NCBI GenBank assembly: GCA_964352815.1
Contig: CAYGTO010000006.1
Coordinates: forward strand, 61,148 to 125,147
DNA length: 64,000 bases
Direction: 5' to 3'
From: CAYGTO01 sp964352815
Lineage (GTDB): Bacteria > Pseudomonadota > Alphaproteobacteria > Rickettsiales > UBA3002
Made by a program: the position numbers and the translations under genes
Notes under the pieces: generated by a model
The model's input: the letters and a program-made list of their open reading frames with translations, nothing else
The model's database searches: none
Told to the model about the DNA's origin: nothing
Shown here: in pieces, positions 31,871-41,253 of the stretch
Layout: every line of letters begins with the position of its first letter
Numbering within the stretch: position 1 is the stretch's first letter

Positions 31871-32650
31871 ATGCGCTTTCAGCATATTGCCTGCCTCGCC
31901 GATGAGTCGCCTAAAGCGCAAGAATCGTATCGGGAATTATCCAGCCGCTACGACTTCGTTGATATCAATAAAAAGCGCAGCAAGCCAGATGTGTTGATCG
32001 TGCTGGGGGGGGATGGGTTTATGCTGCAAGTCATGCATAAATACATGCACCGCCATATTCCCATGTATGGCATGAATTGCGGCACGGTTGGATTTTTGCT
32101 GAACAGCTATAGCCCCGATGAGTTGCTCGAGCGCGTCAATGAGGCCCGCCCTTCCAGCTTGCACCCGCTGACCATGTTCGCACGCACCAGCAAAGGAGAG
32201 CAGCGCCACGAGCTGGCGATCAATGAAGTATCATTGTTCCGCGAAAGTCGTCAGGCAGCGAAAATCCGCGTCACCATTGACCATGTAGTCCGCGTGCAGG
32301 AAATGATCTGCGATGGCGTCATGGTTGCTACGCCTGCGGGAAGCACAGCCTATAATTTCTCGGTTGGCGGCCCAATTATTCCGCTCTCGGGCAACGTATT
32401 GGCGCTCACCACCATGGGAACCTTCCGCCCGCGGCGTTGGCGCGGCGCACTCTTGCCGCGCAAGGCCAGTGTCATGTTTGAGATTCTAGAGCCTGAAAAA
32501 CGCCCGGTCAGTGCGGTGGCGGATTTCACTGAGATTCGCGATGTCTCTAGCGTCTCAATTTCTGAAGAAACCTCAATTACCCTAACCGTCCTGTTCGATC
32601 CAGAACATAACCTTGAAGAGCGCATCGTCAAAGAGCAGTTCATCATTTAA
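31871..32650 (+). CDS. nadK: NAD kinase
   Basis: NadK phosphorylates NAD to NADP. The 259-residue protein shows LGGDGFMLQVMH (GGDG motif), MYGMNCGTVGFLLN, INEVSLFRES and TPAGSTAYNFSVGGPIIPL, then the alphaproteobacterial FRPRRWRGALLP. I start it at MRFQHIACLADES, which matches the usual N-terminus. The frame is open back to 31724 but those codons overlap hpnC. No strong ribosome-binding site is visible, so 31823 remains possible. Confidence 0.93.
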   Translation: MRFQHIACLADESPKAQESYRELSSRYDFVDINKKRSKPDVLIVLGGDGFMLQVMHKYMHRHIPMYGMNCGTVGFLLNSYSPDELLERVNEARPSSLHPLTMFARTSKGEQRHELAINEVSLFRESRQAAKIRVTIDHVVRVQEMICDGVMVATPAGSTAYNFSVGGPIIPLSGNVLALTTMGTFRPRRWRGALLPRKASVMFEILEPEKRPVSAVADFTEIRDVSSVSISEETSITLTVLFDPEHNLEERIVKEQFII

Positions 32651-32666
32651 TAGAAAGGCCATCACC

Positions 32667-33599
32667 ATGAATCGCGACGCTGCTATAGGCATTGGTTACA
32701 TTCTCATCGTGCATCTCTGCGCACCGCTATTGCTTGCGGGGATTCGCTTTCTTGCCGATGATCATGGTTATCACCCATTTCAGCTCGTCTTTTTCTATAG
32801 TGTCGTGCCATTGGCCGTGCTGATTCCGATTGCACTGATTCAAAAATGGCCCCTGAAAACGACCAAGCATAAACCGTATATTATGCGCGGCGGCGGGGAG
32901 TTTTCGGGTTTTGCGCTGCAGTTCTTTTCGCTGCAAACCATCAGCCTGCCCATGCAAACCGCGCTCGCATTCACCGTGCCGCTCTTCGCGATCCCCATCG
33001 CATTGGTGTTGTTTAAAGAGAAGATCGGCAAACATATTCCGATCAGCCTCGCCGTTGGCTTTATTGGCGTGCTGATGATCACACGGCCGGGCGGTGAAGC
33101 GATGGATGTCGGCGTCTTTTACATGCTGATGGCGGCGCTGATGTTTGCGTTCTGCGTCAACATGATTCGTCTCGTTGCATCAGCGGACGAACCGCCGCAA
33201 CGTATTATGTTTTACATGTATTTCTACACATCCATTATCACAGCGCCGTTCGCGCTCTATCACTGGACGCCGATCATGTCCGATCATGTGATCTACATTG
33301 CCATGATCGCAACCGCCTCCATCGCGCAGCAATTCTTTGTCGCGAAAGCCCTTCAGAAAGCACCGATCACCATTATCATGCCGATGCAATTTATGATGCT
33401 CGTCTTCGTGTCGATCATGGCCTATTTCGTCTTTAGCGAGGTCATCGATGTGTGGACCGCGAGCGGTGCAGCAATCATCTTAGCAGGATCGATGTATCAT
33501 ATCTTTAAGAGTACGCGCCATGTTGAGATTATTGCGGAAGCAACGTCAGGCGAAATACTGGTCGCAATTCCGGACAGCAGCGTAGAGAAAAAAGACTGA
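32667..33599 (+). CDS. EamA/DMT-superfamily transporter (1)
   Basis: The 310-residue protein has ten predicted membrane segments in two EamA repeats, for example FQLVFFYSVVPLAVLIPIAL with the LQTISLPMQTALAFTVPLF block, and the second repeat around IAMIATASIAQQFFVAKAL. DMT transporters export or exchange metabolites; the substrate cannot be told. The ATG follows GAAAGG. It lies 16 bases after nadK. A second EamA gene at 37470-38411 is clearly diverged, not a recent copy. Confidence 0.88.
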   Translation: MNRDAAIGIGYILIVHLCAPLLLAGIRFLADDHGYHPFQLVFFYSVVPLAVLIPIALIQKWPLKTTKHKPYIMRGGGEFSGFALQFFSLQTISLPMQTALAFTVPLFAIPIALVLFKEKIGKHIPISLAVGFIGVLMITRPGGEAMDVGVFYMLMAALMFAFCVNMIRLVASADEPPQRIMFYMYFYTSIITAPFALYHWTPIMSDHVIYIAMIATASIAQQFFVAKALQKAPITIIMPMQFMMLVFVSIMAYFVFSEVIDVWTASGAAIILAGSMYHIFKSTRHVEIIAEATSGEILVAIPDSSVEKKD

Positions 33600-35066
33600 T
33601 TATTCTTCGCGGAAGGCTTTGTTCATCCCGTCACTGATCGGTTTCATTAAATAAGCGAAGAGCGTGCGTGAACCGGTACGAATCAACACATCCGCGCCCA
33701 TCCCCGGCGTCAGTTCCACCCCTTCGAGCTTGTTGAGCTGTTCTTCATCGATATGAATCCGCGCGATGTAATAGGCCTCACCCGTTCGTTCATCATCAAA
33801 CCGGTCTGCCGAAACGGTAAACACTTTGCCGCTCACTGGCGGCACGCTGCGCGCACCAAACGCGCTGAGACGCACCGTCGCCTCGAGCCCTTTGCGCACA
33901 ACATCAATGTCCTGTATCGAAATTCGCGCTTCAACAATCAGCTCATCATCAAACGGAATGATGTCCATCAGCTTTGCACCTGGCTCAATGACTCCGCCGA
34001 CCGTGAAGACCTCAAGCCCGTTCACAATACCCGAAATGGGTGAGCGGATCACGCCGCGCTGGAGAACGTCAGCTGAAGAACGTATCCGTTCTTTCAGATC
34101 GGAAATCTGATCCTGTGTCTCTTTGAGTTCTGCATTGATGCGCTTTTGCGCTTCACTGCGCACATTCACAATCTGGATCTTATCTTCACTGATGCGCTGC
34201 TTCGCGCGTGAGATCAGCGCCTGGTTATTCCCGCGTTGCCCGGCGAGCCCGGCGCGTTGACGCTGCCGGTCAAGCAAGCGAGGGCGCGACGCATTACCTT
34301 GCGCTAACAATTTCTGAACCACGGCAATTTCTTGGTTCAGCAATCCGATCTGCTGATTCGCTGAAGAAATCTGAGCGCCAAGCCCATTAATCTCCTCTCC
34401 GGTCTGCTCAATACGCTGCTTAAGAACCGAAATTTGTCCCTCTAACGCCTCGCGATTTGCTTTGAACAAGCGCTGCTGGTTATTGACAATCTCTTGCACC
34501 GTTCTGGATTCTTTATATTTATCGACCAGCACTTTAGGGAAATTGATGGTTTGTTTTTCGTCGCGCTCGGCCACCAAACGCGCTTCCGCCGCAAGCGCCG
34601 TGTAATATTGCGTACTATAGAGATTGAGCTGCGCTTTCGCCTGCACCTCATCGAGCCGCACGAGTGGCTGATCCGCTTTGACCTCTTCACCTTCACGAAC
34701 CAAGATTTCTTTGATGATCCCACCTTCTAAGTGCTGGATGGTTTTCTTATTAAAATCGAGCACTACCTGCCCTGGCGCGACGGCAGCACTATCAATCGGC
34801 GCGAGCACCGACCATAGGCCAAACACGCCAAACACCACGACAATCATCAGCATGCCGGCACGGATTGGTTTGCGCGCAATGTCTACCGGTGACAGCTCTT
34901 CCGGGTTTTGCACTCCGGGTCCGCCCATAAATGTATCGATCAGATTGATAATGCCGTCGGATTTCGAGGCTTTCTTTTCCCGCATCGACGTCAACACTTC
35001 GCTGCTCGGGCGCAACATGTCATCTGCGGTTGGCTCGATCTGTAATGGCTTGCGTTCCTCTTCCAT
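33600..35066 (-). CDS. HlyD-family type I secretion membrane-fusion protein
   Basis: The 488-residue adaptor has a cytoplasmic N-terminus, one membrane segment (residues about 70-90, MLMIVVVFGVFGLWSVLAPI), a lipoyl-type hairpin (IQHLEGGIIKEILVREGEEV), a long coiled coil (about 190-340) and the closing RSPISGIVNGLEVFTVGGVI with a beta-barrel. It bridges the ABC transporter to an outer-membrane TolC-type pore. Its start overlaps the ABC gene stop (TAATG), so the two are coupled. No TolC gene or obvious substrate gene is adjacent. Confidence 0.9.
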   Translation of the reverse strand: MEEERKPLQIEPTADDMLRPSSEVLTSMREKKASKSDGIINLIDTFMGGPGVQNPEELSPVDIARKPIRAGMLMIVVVFGVFGLWSVLAPIDSAAVAPGQVVLDFNKKTIQHLEGGIIKEILVREGEEVKADQPLVRLDEVQAKAQLNLYSTQYYTALAAEARLVAERDEKQTINFPKVLVDKYKESRTVQEIVNNQQRLFKANREALEGQISVLKQRIEQTGEEINGLGAQISSANQQIGLLNQEIAVVQKLLAQGNASRPRLLDRQRQRAGLAGQRGNNQALISRAKQRISEDKIQIVNVRSEAQKRINAELKETQDQISDLKERIRSSADVLQRGVIRSPISGIVNGLEVFTVGGVIEPGAKLMDIIPFDDELIVEARISIQDIDVVRKGLEATVRLSAFGARSVPPVSGKVFTVSADRFDDERTGEAYYIARIHIDEEQLNKLEGVELTPGMGADVLIRTGSRTLFAYLMKPISDGMNKAFREE

Positions 35067-36841
35067 TAAGATGCCTCCTCTTCTGGAGGGTTGCTTGCCC
35101 CTTGAGCCGGAGCATCTTGCGATTTCGGCTTCGTCTTCACATTGGGCTTGTTCATATATTTGGATAACACCTCTTCGCGTGGGCCAAAGCTCTCCACTGC
35201 GCCGCCGCGTAGCATCAAAATATAATCAACATATTTCACCAATGAGGGCTTATGCGCGACAATCATCAGCGTAATCCCCGCATGACGAATACGCTGCATC
35301 GCCTCCATAAGCGCTTTCTCCCCTTCACTGTCGAGGTTTGAATTCGGCTCATCTAGCAGTACCATTTTTGGGCGTTTATACAGCGCGCGCGCCAATGCAA
35401 TACGCTGGCGCTGGCCTGGAGAAAGGCTATAGAGATGCTGGTGATACCGGGTCTCATAGCCTTGTGGCAGACGCAGAATCATTTCATGCACTCCTGCCAT
35501 TTGCGCAGCGGAGAAGACATCTTCATCATTAATCTCAGGCGACATCCGCGCAATATTGTCGCGAATCGTGCCGTCAAACAGATCGACCTGCTGCGGCATG
35601 TACCCGATATATTTCCCAACATCCGCGCGGTTCCATTTAAACACATCGGCGCCATCCATGCGCACCGCACCATGAGTCGGCGGCAACACACCAACCAGTA
35701 ACTTGGCAAGGGTTGACTTGCCTGCCGCAGAAGGGCCAATCACACCGAGCGCACTTCCTACTGGCAGATTAAAGCCCACATTCTTTATGATCGGCTGGCC
35801 ACCTTGCGGCGAGTAATAGAGTTTCTCCACCTGCACCGCACCGGACGGCTCCGGCAAGGACATCGTCCCGCGCAAATCAGGGTTTTGCTGAATCTCTCTT
35901 TCTAAGCGGTGGTAGGCATCGCGTGCGCCGACAAAACTTTTCCAAATGCTCAGCGCATTATCAAACGGCGAAAGCGCACGCCCCGACAGGATGGAACATG
36001 CAATGAGTCCACCAATCGTCAATTCATTTTCAAGCACGAGCACCGCTCCCAAACCCAGCACTCCAACTTGGAGAATCATCCGAAACGCTTTGGAAGCTGA
36101 TTGCAGCACCTGGCCACGTTTGCTCGCAATATTTTGCAGCTGCATCGCCTCTTTGAGTTGATCGTGCCAGCCATGCAAAATGTTCGGCAACATCCCCATC
36201 GATTCAATCGCTTCCGCATTACGCGTGCAAATATCCGCAGTCATCTGCGTCGCTGTGCTGACCTTTTGCGCTTCTTCGATCGCCTTCTTGGTGGCTTTTT
36301 CATTCACATATGCAATGCCCACGAGAATCAACCCGCCACACACGGCAAGTAGCCCAATGAGCGGACTAATCATGATGATAATCCCCATAAACATGAGCGA
36401 CCAGGGCGAGTCGAGCAGCACAGGCATACCGCTGGTGATGAACTGTTTGATATGCTGCAAATCACGCTGCAGCTGGCCGGCATTGGTCGGAATGCTGAGT
36501 GCGGACTTATTGACTGAAATACCGAGCAAATCGGGTGCAAGCGTGGCATCGAGCCACTCCACGACACTATCAAGCACATGGCCGCGAATCGCGCTGAAAA
36601 TCCCAAAAAAGGTAAATGCAGTGATCGCAAGCAAACTAAGCATCACCAGCGTTTCGTAGCTACGACTCGACATCACCCGGTCTAGCACTTGTAGCGAATA
36701 AATGGGCAGAAGAAGGATGAAAAAACTCATCACAAAAGTGAACAAAAACGCATACCAGAAAGCGCGCCGCGTCTTCAGCATATGCTGTGTCAGCTTGCTA
36801 TGATGTGCATGAACGGCGGAATCACTTTTAAGACGTGACAT
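35066..36841 (-). CDS. Type I secretion ABC transporter (PrtD-like permease/ATPase)
   Basis: The 591-residue half-transporter has an N-terminal membrane domain (about residues 28-300) and a C-terminal ATPase. The ATPase has Walker A GPSAAGKST, signature LSPGQRQRIALARAL, Walker B MVLLDEPNSNLD and a switch His in IVAHKPS. The DEPNSNLD form is typical of the PrtD/AprD branch, which exports RTX-type or protease substrates. There is no N-terminal C39 peptidase. The C-terminal 30 residues are an acidic, proline-rich tail. Confidence 0.9.
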   Translation of the reverse strand: MSRLKSDSAVHAHHSKLTQHMLKTRRAFWYAFLFTFVMSFFILLLPIYSLQVLDRVMSSRSYETLVMLSLLAITAFTFFGIFSAIRGHVLDSVVEWLDATLAPDLLGISVNKSALSIPTNAGQLQRDLQHIKQFITSGMPVLLDSPWSLMFMGIIIMISPLIGLLAVCGGLILVGIAYVNEKATKKAIEEAQKVSTATQMTADICTRNAEAIESMGMLPNILHGWHDQLKEAMQLQNIASKRGQVLQSASKAFRMILQVGVLGLGAVLVLENELTIGGLIACSILSGRALSPFDNALSIWKSFVGARDAYHRLEREIQQNPDLRGTMSLPEPSGAVQVEKLYYSPQGGQPIIKNVGFNLPVGSALGVIGPSAAGKSTLAKLLVGVLPPTHGAVRMDGADVFKWNRADVGKYIGYMPQQVDLFDGTIRDNIARMSPEINDEDVFSAAQMAGVHEMILRLPQGYETRYHQHLYSLSPGQRQRIALARALYKRPKMVLLDEPNSNLDSEGEKALMEAMQRIRHAGITLMIVAHKPSLVKYVDYILMLRGGAVESFGPREEVLSKYMNKPNVKTKPKSQDAPAQGASNPPEEEAS

Positions 36842-36982
36842 GGGCGTGAAAGCTTCCCTATCTTCCTGTTATTTCATTATTTTCGAGCTAGTGTAGCACG
36901 GAATCGTTAAAAAAGCATGGAGGTTTTCGTGGAAAACACTGCCAATATCTGCTATGGGTCAGTGAAATCTAGGGAGATGACA

Positions 36983-37492
36983 ATGCGCTATATTCTGCAT
37001 TTTCTAACGCTATGTATCTTACCTTTCATGGCACTTGCGGATGAAACGACGCAATGCACACTGAATCACGCGGCGCTTGAAACGATTCTCGATGAAGCGA
37101 ATGTGACGGTTGAGAAAGCCGCAGCCCATGAGGAAGAATACCGAGCTGTCTCGCACCAAATTCTCTTGGGGTCGAATGTGACCGTGACCTACAAAGAAGG
37201 GGGATGCGAACATTATTTCTTTTCCCTTCATTACCAGGGACTTGAAAATGTTCCATTGAACGATAGAGCCGCCTCTTTTGCGATGGTTAGAGACGCTATT
37301 CGCGCCACACCCATCAGGGAAGAAGAGAAACAGCAACAGATTCTGGGCTATCTGGATATGCTAGAGGCAGAAGGCACACTCGAAGCTGTAATTCCTGAGG
37401 GAATGCAAAGCTATGGCCTCTATGGCGATGCTACCCTATCGCTTGATATCGACACCACAAGCGCCTTATTTAGTTACGATTTTCCTCTGTAG
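36983..37492 (+). CDS. Exported hypothetical protein, 169 aa
   Basis: From the ATG at 36983 (AGGGAG 6 bases upstream) the protein begins with a signal peptide (MRYILHFLTLCILPFMALA) and a mature domain with two cysteines (TQCTLN and EGGCEHY) that may form a disulfide. No family is recognised. In-frame codons back to 36917 lack a ribosome-binding site. Its 3' end overlaps the convergent EamA gene by 23 bases. Confidence 0.65.
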   Translation: MRYILHFLTLCILPFMALADETTQCTLNHAALETILDEANVTVEKAAAHEEEYRAVSHQILLGSNVTVTYKEGGCEHYFFSLHYQGLENVPLNDRAASFAMVRDAIRATPIREEEKQQQILGYLDMLEAEGTLEAVIPEGMQSYGLYGDATLSLDIDTTSALFSYDFPL

Positions 37493-38411
37493 GTGCCGCA
37501 TCACGTTTCTTAATCGCCTCGCGATGCGCAATATAAACAGCGCTGCCAATGATAATGCCCGCGCCAACCCATGTGTTTATGCCACTCACCTCACCAAAAG
37601 CGAAATAGGCGAGAATCGCGGTGAAAATCAGCCGTGAGAAATCGAACGGCATCAGCAACACCACATCGGCGCGCGCATAAGCTTTGACGAGGCACACATG
37701 GGCAAATGTCGACGTCAGCGCGATCATAAACACACCGCCAAGCTGCAACCAAGTGGGGTCTTCCCAGACATAAAGCATCGGCGGTGCAGCCCAAAGCGCC
37801 ATGAACACTGCCATGTAAAACACGATTCGGGTCGACGGCTCAGTCTGCGACAATGATTTCACCAAAATCCCAGCACTGGCCCAGAAAGTAGTGGCGAACA
37901 GCACGATCAGCGCTTGCCACCCTAACCCCTCACCGGACGGTTCAATGATGATAATCGCCCCAATGAACCCCAGAATAATCGCGGCCCAACGATGAATACC
38001 TGCCTTTTCTTTTAGAAATATAATTGCCAAAATCGCTGCAATGATCGGTGCAGTGAAACTCAGCGCTGTCGCGTCATTGAGGGGCATGATGCTGATCGAG
38101 TAAAACCAGCTCTGCATGCCAATCACACCGAGCGTCGCACGCCAGAAATGGCCTTTAATGCGCGTCGTCTTAAGCGTAGCAAAGCCTTGATACGCCACCC
38201 ATGGCAACAAGATCAGCATCGACATCACATTGCGCAAAAACACAAGCTGCATTGTGTCCATCTCGAAGGAGAGATGACGAATAAAAATGTTCATCGCAGA
38301 AAACCAAAACATGCTGGCGACCATAAAGCCGATCCCTTGCACGATATGGGGCTCATACACACGAATATTAGGCAGGGCGTTGGCGAAAAACTCAGCGAGG
38401 TTTGATTTCAT
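37470..38411 (-). CDS. EamA/DMT-superfamily transporter (2)
   Basis: A ten-segment membrane protein of 313 residues with two EamA repeats. Landmarks are FWFSAMNIFIRHLS, IMPLNDATALSFTAPIIAAI and the second-repeat TFWASAGILVKSLSQTEP; the C-terminal half has ARADVVLLMPFDFSRL. I chose the ATG at 38411, preceded by GGTGAGG, over one twelve codons upstream. The substrate is unknown. It shares its 5' region with the divergent small membrane protein and cca. Confidence 0.87.
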   Translation of the reverse strand: MKSNLAEFFANALPNIRVYEPHIVQGIGFMVASMFWFSAMNIFIRHLSFEMDTMQLVFLRNVMSMLILLPWVAYQGFATLKTTRIKGHFWRATLGVIGMQSWFYSISIMPLNDATALSFTAPIIAAILAIIFLKEKAGIHRWAAIILGFIGAIIIIEPSGEGLGWQALIVLFATTFWASAGILVKSLSQTEPSTRIVFYMAVFMALWAAPPMLYVWEDPTWLQLGGVFMIALTSTFAHVCLVKAYARADVVLLMPFDFSRLIFTAILAYFAFGEVSGINTWVGAGIIIGSAVYIAHREAIKKRDAAPTEENRN

Positions 38412-38514
38412 GGCCTCACCATAGCCGATCAGCGGGCCGGTCGCCACATCAATTGACGCTCCTTCGAATCACGCGTATGATGGGGCACAGGTAAAACAGC
38501 CAATCAGGGACGGC

Positions 38515-38793
38515 ATGCGGCTCTTATTACTCCAGTTCTGGCCAGTCTGGCTCATCCTCGCGGTGGCCATCACGCTGATATTACTCTGGTCAAAGCGCCA
38601 AGCTAAAAAAGGCATTGAAGAGCCAAAAATTATTGGCCTCTCGCGCAGCGGGTTTCTGATTATGATGCTGATATTCCTTACCATTATCGGTGGGTTCATT
38701 TGGCTTGGTAGCAAACTCGAAAAAGATACGTCTCATCACTACGCGCCCACACGTATCATAGATGGGGAGTTACAGCGAGGCACCGTTCAGTGA
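38515..38793 (+). CDS. Small two-helix membrane protein preceding cca
   Basis: The 92-residue protein has two hydrophobic helices (LLLLQFWPVWLILAVAITL and FLIMMLIFLTIIGGFIWLG) around a basic loop. Similar short membrane proteins (DUF6111-like) precede cca in other Alphaproteobacteria as far as I recall, but I cannot confirm the family. CAGGGA precedes the ATG, and the stop overlaps the GTG start of cca. Confidence 0.65.
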   Translation: MRLLLLQFWPVWLILAVAITLILLWSKRQAKKGIEEPKIIGLSRSGFLIMMLIFLTIIGGFIWLGSKLEKDTSHHYAPTRIIDGELQRGTVQ

Positions 38794-40013
38794 GCCGCTC
38801 TGAGGCAGAATTAAAACAAACCGATTGGCTCCATGATGAGGCGACGCAGACCCTGCTCACAGCGTTTAAAGAGGCCGGCTGCGAGATTCGCTTTGTTGGC
38901 GGCTGTGTGCGCGATGCGCTTCTCGGCACACCAGTGCATGATATCGATGCGGCAACCCCAGCTCTGCCCGAAGAAGTGATACAGCTCTGCGAGAATGCCT
39001 GGATCAAAACCATCCCCACCGGGATCAAACATGGCACCGTGACCGCCATCGTGCAGCATGTACAGTTCGAAATCACTACCCTGCGCAAAGATGTCGACTG
39101 CGACGGTCGCCACGCCGAGGTGAGCTATACCGATTCTTGGGAAGAAGATGCGCTGCGGCGGGATTTCACCATGAACGCGCTCTATTGCGACGGTGAAGGC
39201 CAGGTCTATGACTATACGGACGGGGTGGTCGACGCTTATGCGGGGCGGATCCGCTTCATTGGTGATGCGGAAGCGCGGATTCAGGAAGATGCGCTGCGTA
39301 TCTTACGATTTTTCCGCTTTTTCGCCAGCCACGGCACCCCGCCCGTGGAAGAGCGCGGCCTGGAAGCCTGCCAGAAACATGCGAAACTGTTGCGCAAATT
39401 GTCGGGCGAACGTGTGTGCCAAGAAATGCTGAAATTACTCAGCACGGAAGATCCACTGCCCGCGCTCAAAGCCATGATCAAAACCGAATCCTTCGACCAT
39501 GTGAATGTGCCCGAAGTATTGCCCAACGCGCTGGAAAATCTGATTTCCCTGGCGCCGAACAACCCGTGGCTGCGCCTGGCGTGCATTTTGCGCCACGCCT
39601 ATGATAAGGATGCGGCGTTTGAAAGCCTCTGTTACCGGTGGAAAATTTCGAATCAGGAGCGCAAACTGCTCGAGGGCTACCTCGAAGAGCTCCCGCCACT
39701 GCGCGAGGTGAGCGATAATGTCCGCCTGCGCACGATCCGCCGCCATGGTAAGGACATCATCACCGGCCAGCTCTATTTGCAATGGGCGGAGGAAAAGAAT
39801 GCGCAAGATCTGGCGGATAACGTGCTCGCCTTGCTAGATACGATCGACCACGAAGATATCCCACAATTCCCGGTCAGTGGCAGTGATCTGATCGCGATGG
39901 GGATTAAATCCGGCCCAGAAATCGGCCAAAAACTCTCTGCGCTGGAAGCAAGCTGGGAAGCATCGGATTTTCAGATGAGCAAGGAGGAGTTGTTAGAGCA
40001 AATCGGGGGGTGA
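38790..40013 (+). CDS. cca: CCA tRNA nucleotidyltransferase / poly(A) polymerase family
   Basis: This enzyme adds or repairs the 3' CCA of tRNAs. The 407-residue protein has IRFVGGCVRDALLG, the metal-binding HDIDAATPA, IKHGTVTAIV, EEDALRRDFTMNALY, and GRIRFIGDAEARIQEDALRILRFFRF. It starts at GTG, overlapping the upstream stop (GTGA). Fusion to an HD domain is not evident. A poly(A) polymerase role cannot be ruled out from motifs alone, but the alphaproteobacterial context favours CCA addition. Confidence 0.93.
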   Translation: MSRSEAELKQTDWLHDEATQTLLTAFKEAGCEIRFVGGCVRDALLGTPVHDIDAATPALPEEVIQLCENAWIKTIPTGIKHGTVTAIVQHVQFEITTLRKDVDCDGRHAEVSYTDSWEEDALRRDFTMNALYCDGEGQVYDYTDGVVDAYAGRIRFIGDAEARIQEDALRILRFFRFFASHGTPPVEERGLEACQKHAKLLRKLSGERVCQEMLKLLSTEDPLPALKAMIKTESFDHVNVPEVLPNALENLISLAPNNPWLRLACILRHAYDKDAAFESLCYRWKISNQERKLLEGYLEELPPLREVSDNVRLRTIRRHGKDIITGQLYLQWAEEKNAQDLADNVLALLDTIDHEDIPQFPVSGSDLIAMGIKSGPEIGQKLSALEASWEASDFQMSKEELLEQIGG

Positions 40014-40014
40014 T

Positions 40015-40392
40015 TTAAACAAATTTTGACGTAAAACGATGCGGTGCTTTTTTTATCGCACTTTGTAGTATTTCATGCATGGCATCCGGGCTAGTAAAAT
40101 AAGCTAAGCCTTGTTCTTCTATAGAAACCACAAATGATTCTGCTAACTCAGGCTGGTTTTTATAATGTTCGAGGATTCCATCTTTTATTGCATTCAATAG
40201 CGTTTGAGGACACTCTCCATCTTCAACAGGCAGAATCATTTCATATGCACCTTTCTCAGGAACAGGACTGTCAGTGTCAAGGTTGCTATCTGGAGCACCA
40301 AATTCCACATTAAAGTCATATGGGTTTACATTATGCGCCTTACACAAGGCGGCAATATCGAGTGCCAATAGAACATCAACGACGTTACGCAT
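40015..40392 (-). CDS. Hypothetical protein, 125 aa
   Basis: No family recognised. The protein is acidic and soluble-looking, with an N-terminal helix (VVDVLLALDIAALCKAHN), a variable acidic middle and a basic C-terminus (PHRFTSKFV). I use the ATG at 40392, since the codon seven upstream is TTG without a ribosome-binding site. It converges on cca with one base between stops. Confidence 0.55.
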   Translation of the reverse strand: MRNVVDVLLALDIAALCKAHNVNPYDFNVEFGAPDSNLDTDSPVPEKGAYEMILPVEDGECPQTLLNAIKDGILEHYKNQPELAESFVVSIEEQGLAYFTSPDAMHEILQSAIKKAPHRFTSKFV

Positions 40393-40455
40393 ATTAATAT
40401 TACCCGCATACAATGTTTATTATTCTTACTTAAACATATTTACCTTTAAAAAACG

Positions 40456-41181
40456 TTAACGCAAACACGCCGCCACAAACGCTTGATTGATGTTTTCGTC
40501 TGCTGGGCTGACGGTATATTCCGGATGCCACTGCACACCCAGGCAAAAGGGGTGCTGATCACGGGGGAGTTCGATCCCCTCGATCACCCCATCCGGGGCG
40601 CGGCCATTAATGATCACGCCTTCAGGCACCTGGTCCACCGCCTGATGGTGCGCGCTGTTTACCTCAATCACATCGGCGCCAACAATCTCGTGGAGCAGCG
40701 TCCCTTGCACTACCTCAACCGTGTGGCCTGGTTCGCGCCGGTCGTTTGGCTGTTCATGTGCGATATCCGTCTCGATACTGTCCGGAATATGCTGAATCAG
40801 TGTGCCGCCAAGGACAACATTCAGCAGCTGTTCGCCGCCGCAAATCCCTAGAATCGGAATGTTGCGCTCAAGGCAGCCCTTCGTGATCGCCCATTCAAAC
40901 CGGGTACGGCGTTCTTTCAAGCTCACCGTATCGCTGACCGTTTGCTGGCCATACATCTCAGGAGGCACATCGAAATTCCCGCCCGTGATCACGAGCCCAT
41001 CGATCATCGCCAAATAGTCTTCGACCTGCTCCGGCTCATGCGGCAGGCCAATCGGCGCGGCGCCAAACTGCGCCACGCAGCGGCAGTAATTGTCCCGAAT
41101 CGCATAATAGTCACGAATCGAATAGCCAGATGCGTTACCTTCCTCAAAATCGAGCGTGAATCCGATGATCGGAGCTGCCAT
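40456..41181 (-). CDS. Class I glutamine amidotransferase, peptidase C26 (PuuD-like)
   Basis: The 241-residue protein resembles gamma-glutamyl-gamma-aminobutyrate hydrolases. It has the nucleophile in ILGICGGEQLLNV, the catalytic His/Glu pair in GVQWHPEYT, and DGLVITGGNFDVPPEMYG ahead of the nucleophile. The usual nucleophile context is GICRGxQ, so GICGGEQ is a small change. The family hydrolyses gamma-glutamyl amides, as in putrescine breakdown. No putrescine genes are adjacent. Confidence 0.87.
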   Translation of the reverse strand: MAAPIIGFTLDFEEGNASGYSIRDYYAIRDNYCRCVAQFGAAPIGLPHEPEQVEDYLAMIDGLVITGGNFDVPPEMYGQQTVSDTVSLKERRTRFEWAITKGCLERNIPILGICGGEQLLNVVLGGTLIQHIPDSIETDIAHEQPNDRREPGHTVEVVQGTLLHEIVGADVIEVNSAHHQAVDQVPEGVIINGRAPDGVIEGIELPRDQHPFCLGVQWHPEYTVSPADENINQAFVAACLR

Positions 41182-41253
41182 AAGCGCCCTTGCCAGTTGT
41201 GATATGGCTGACTTTACTATAAGATACTGAAAAAAGAAAGAACGGGAGTCTGC

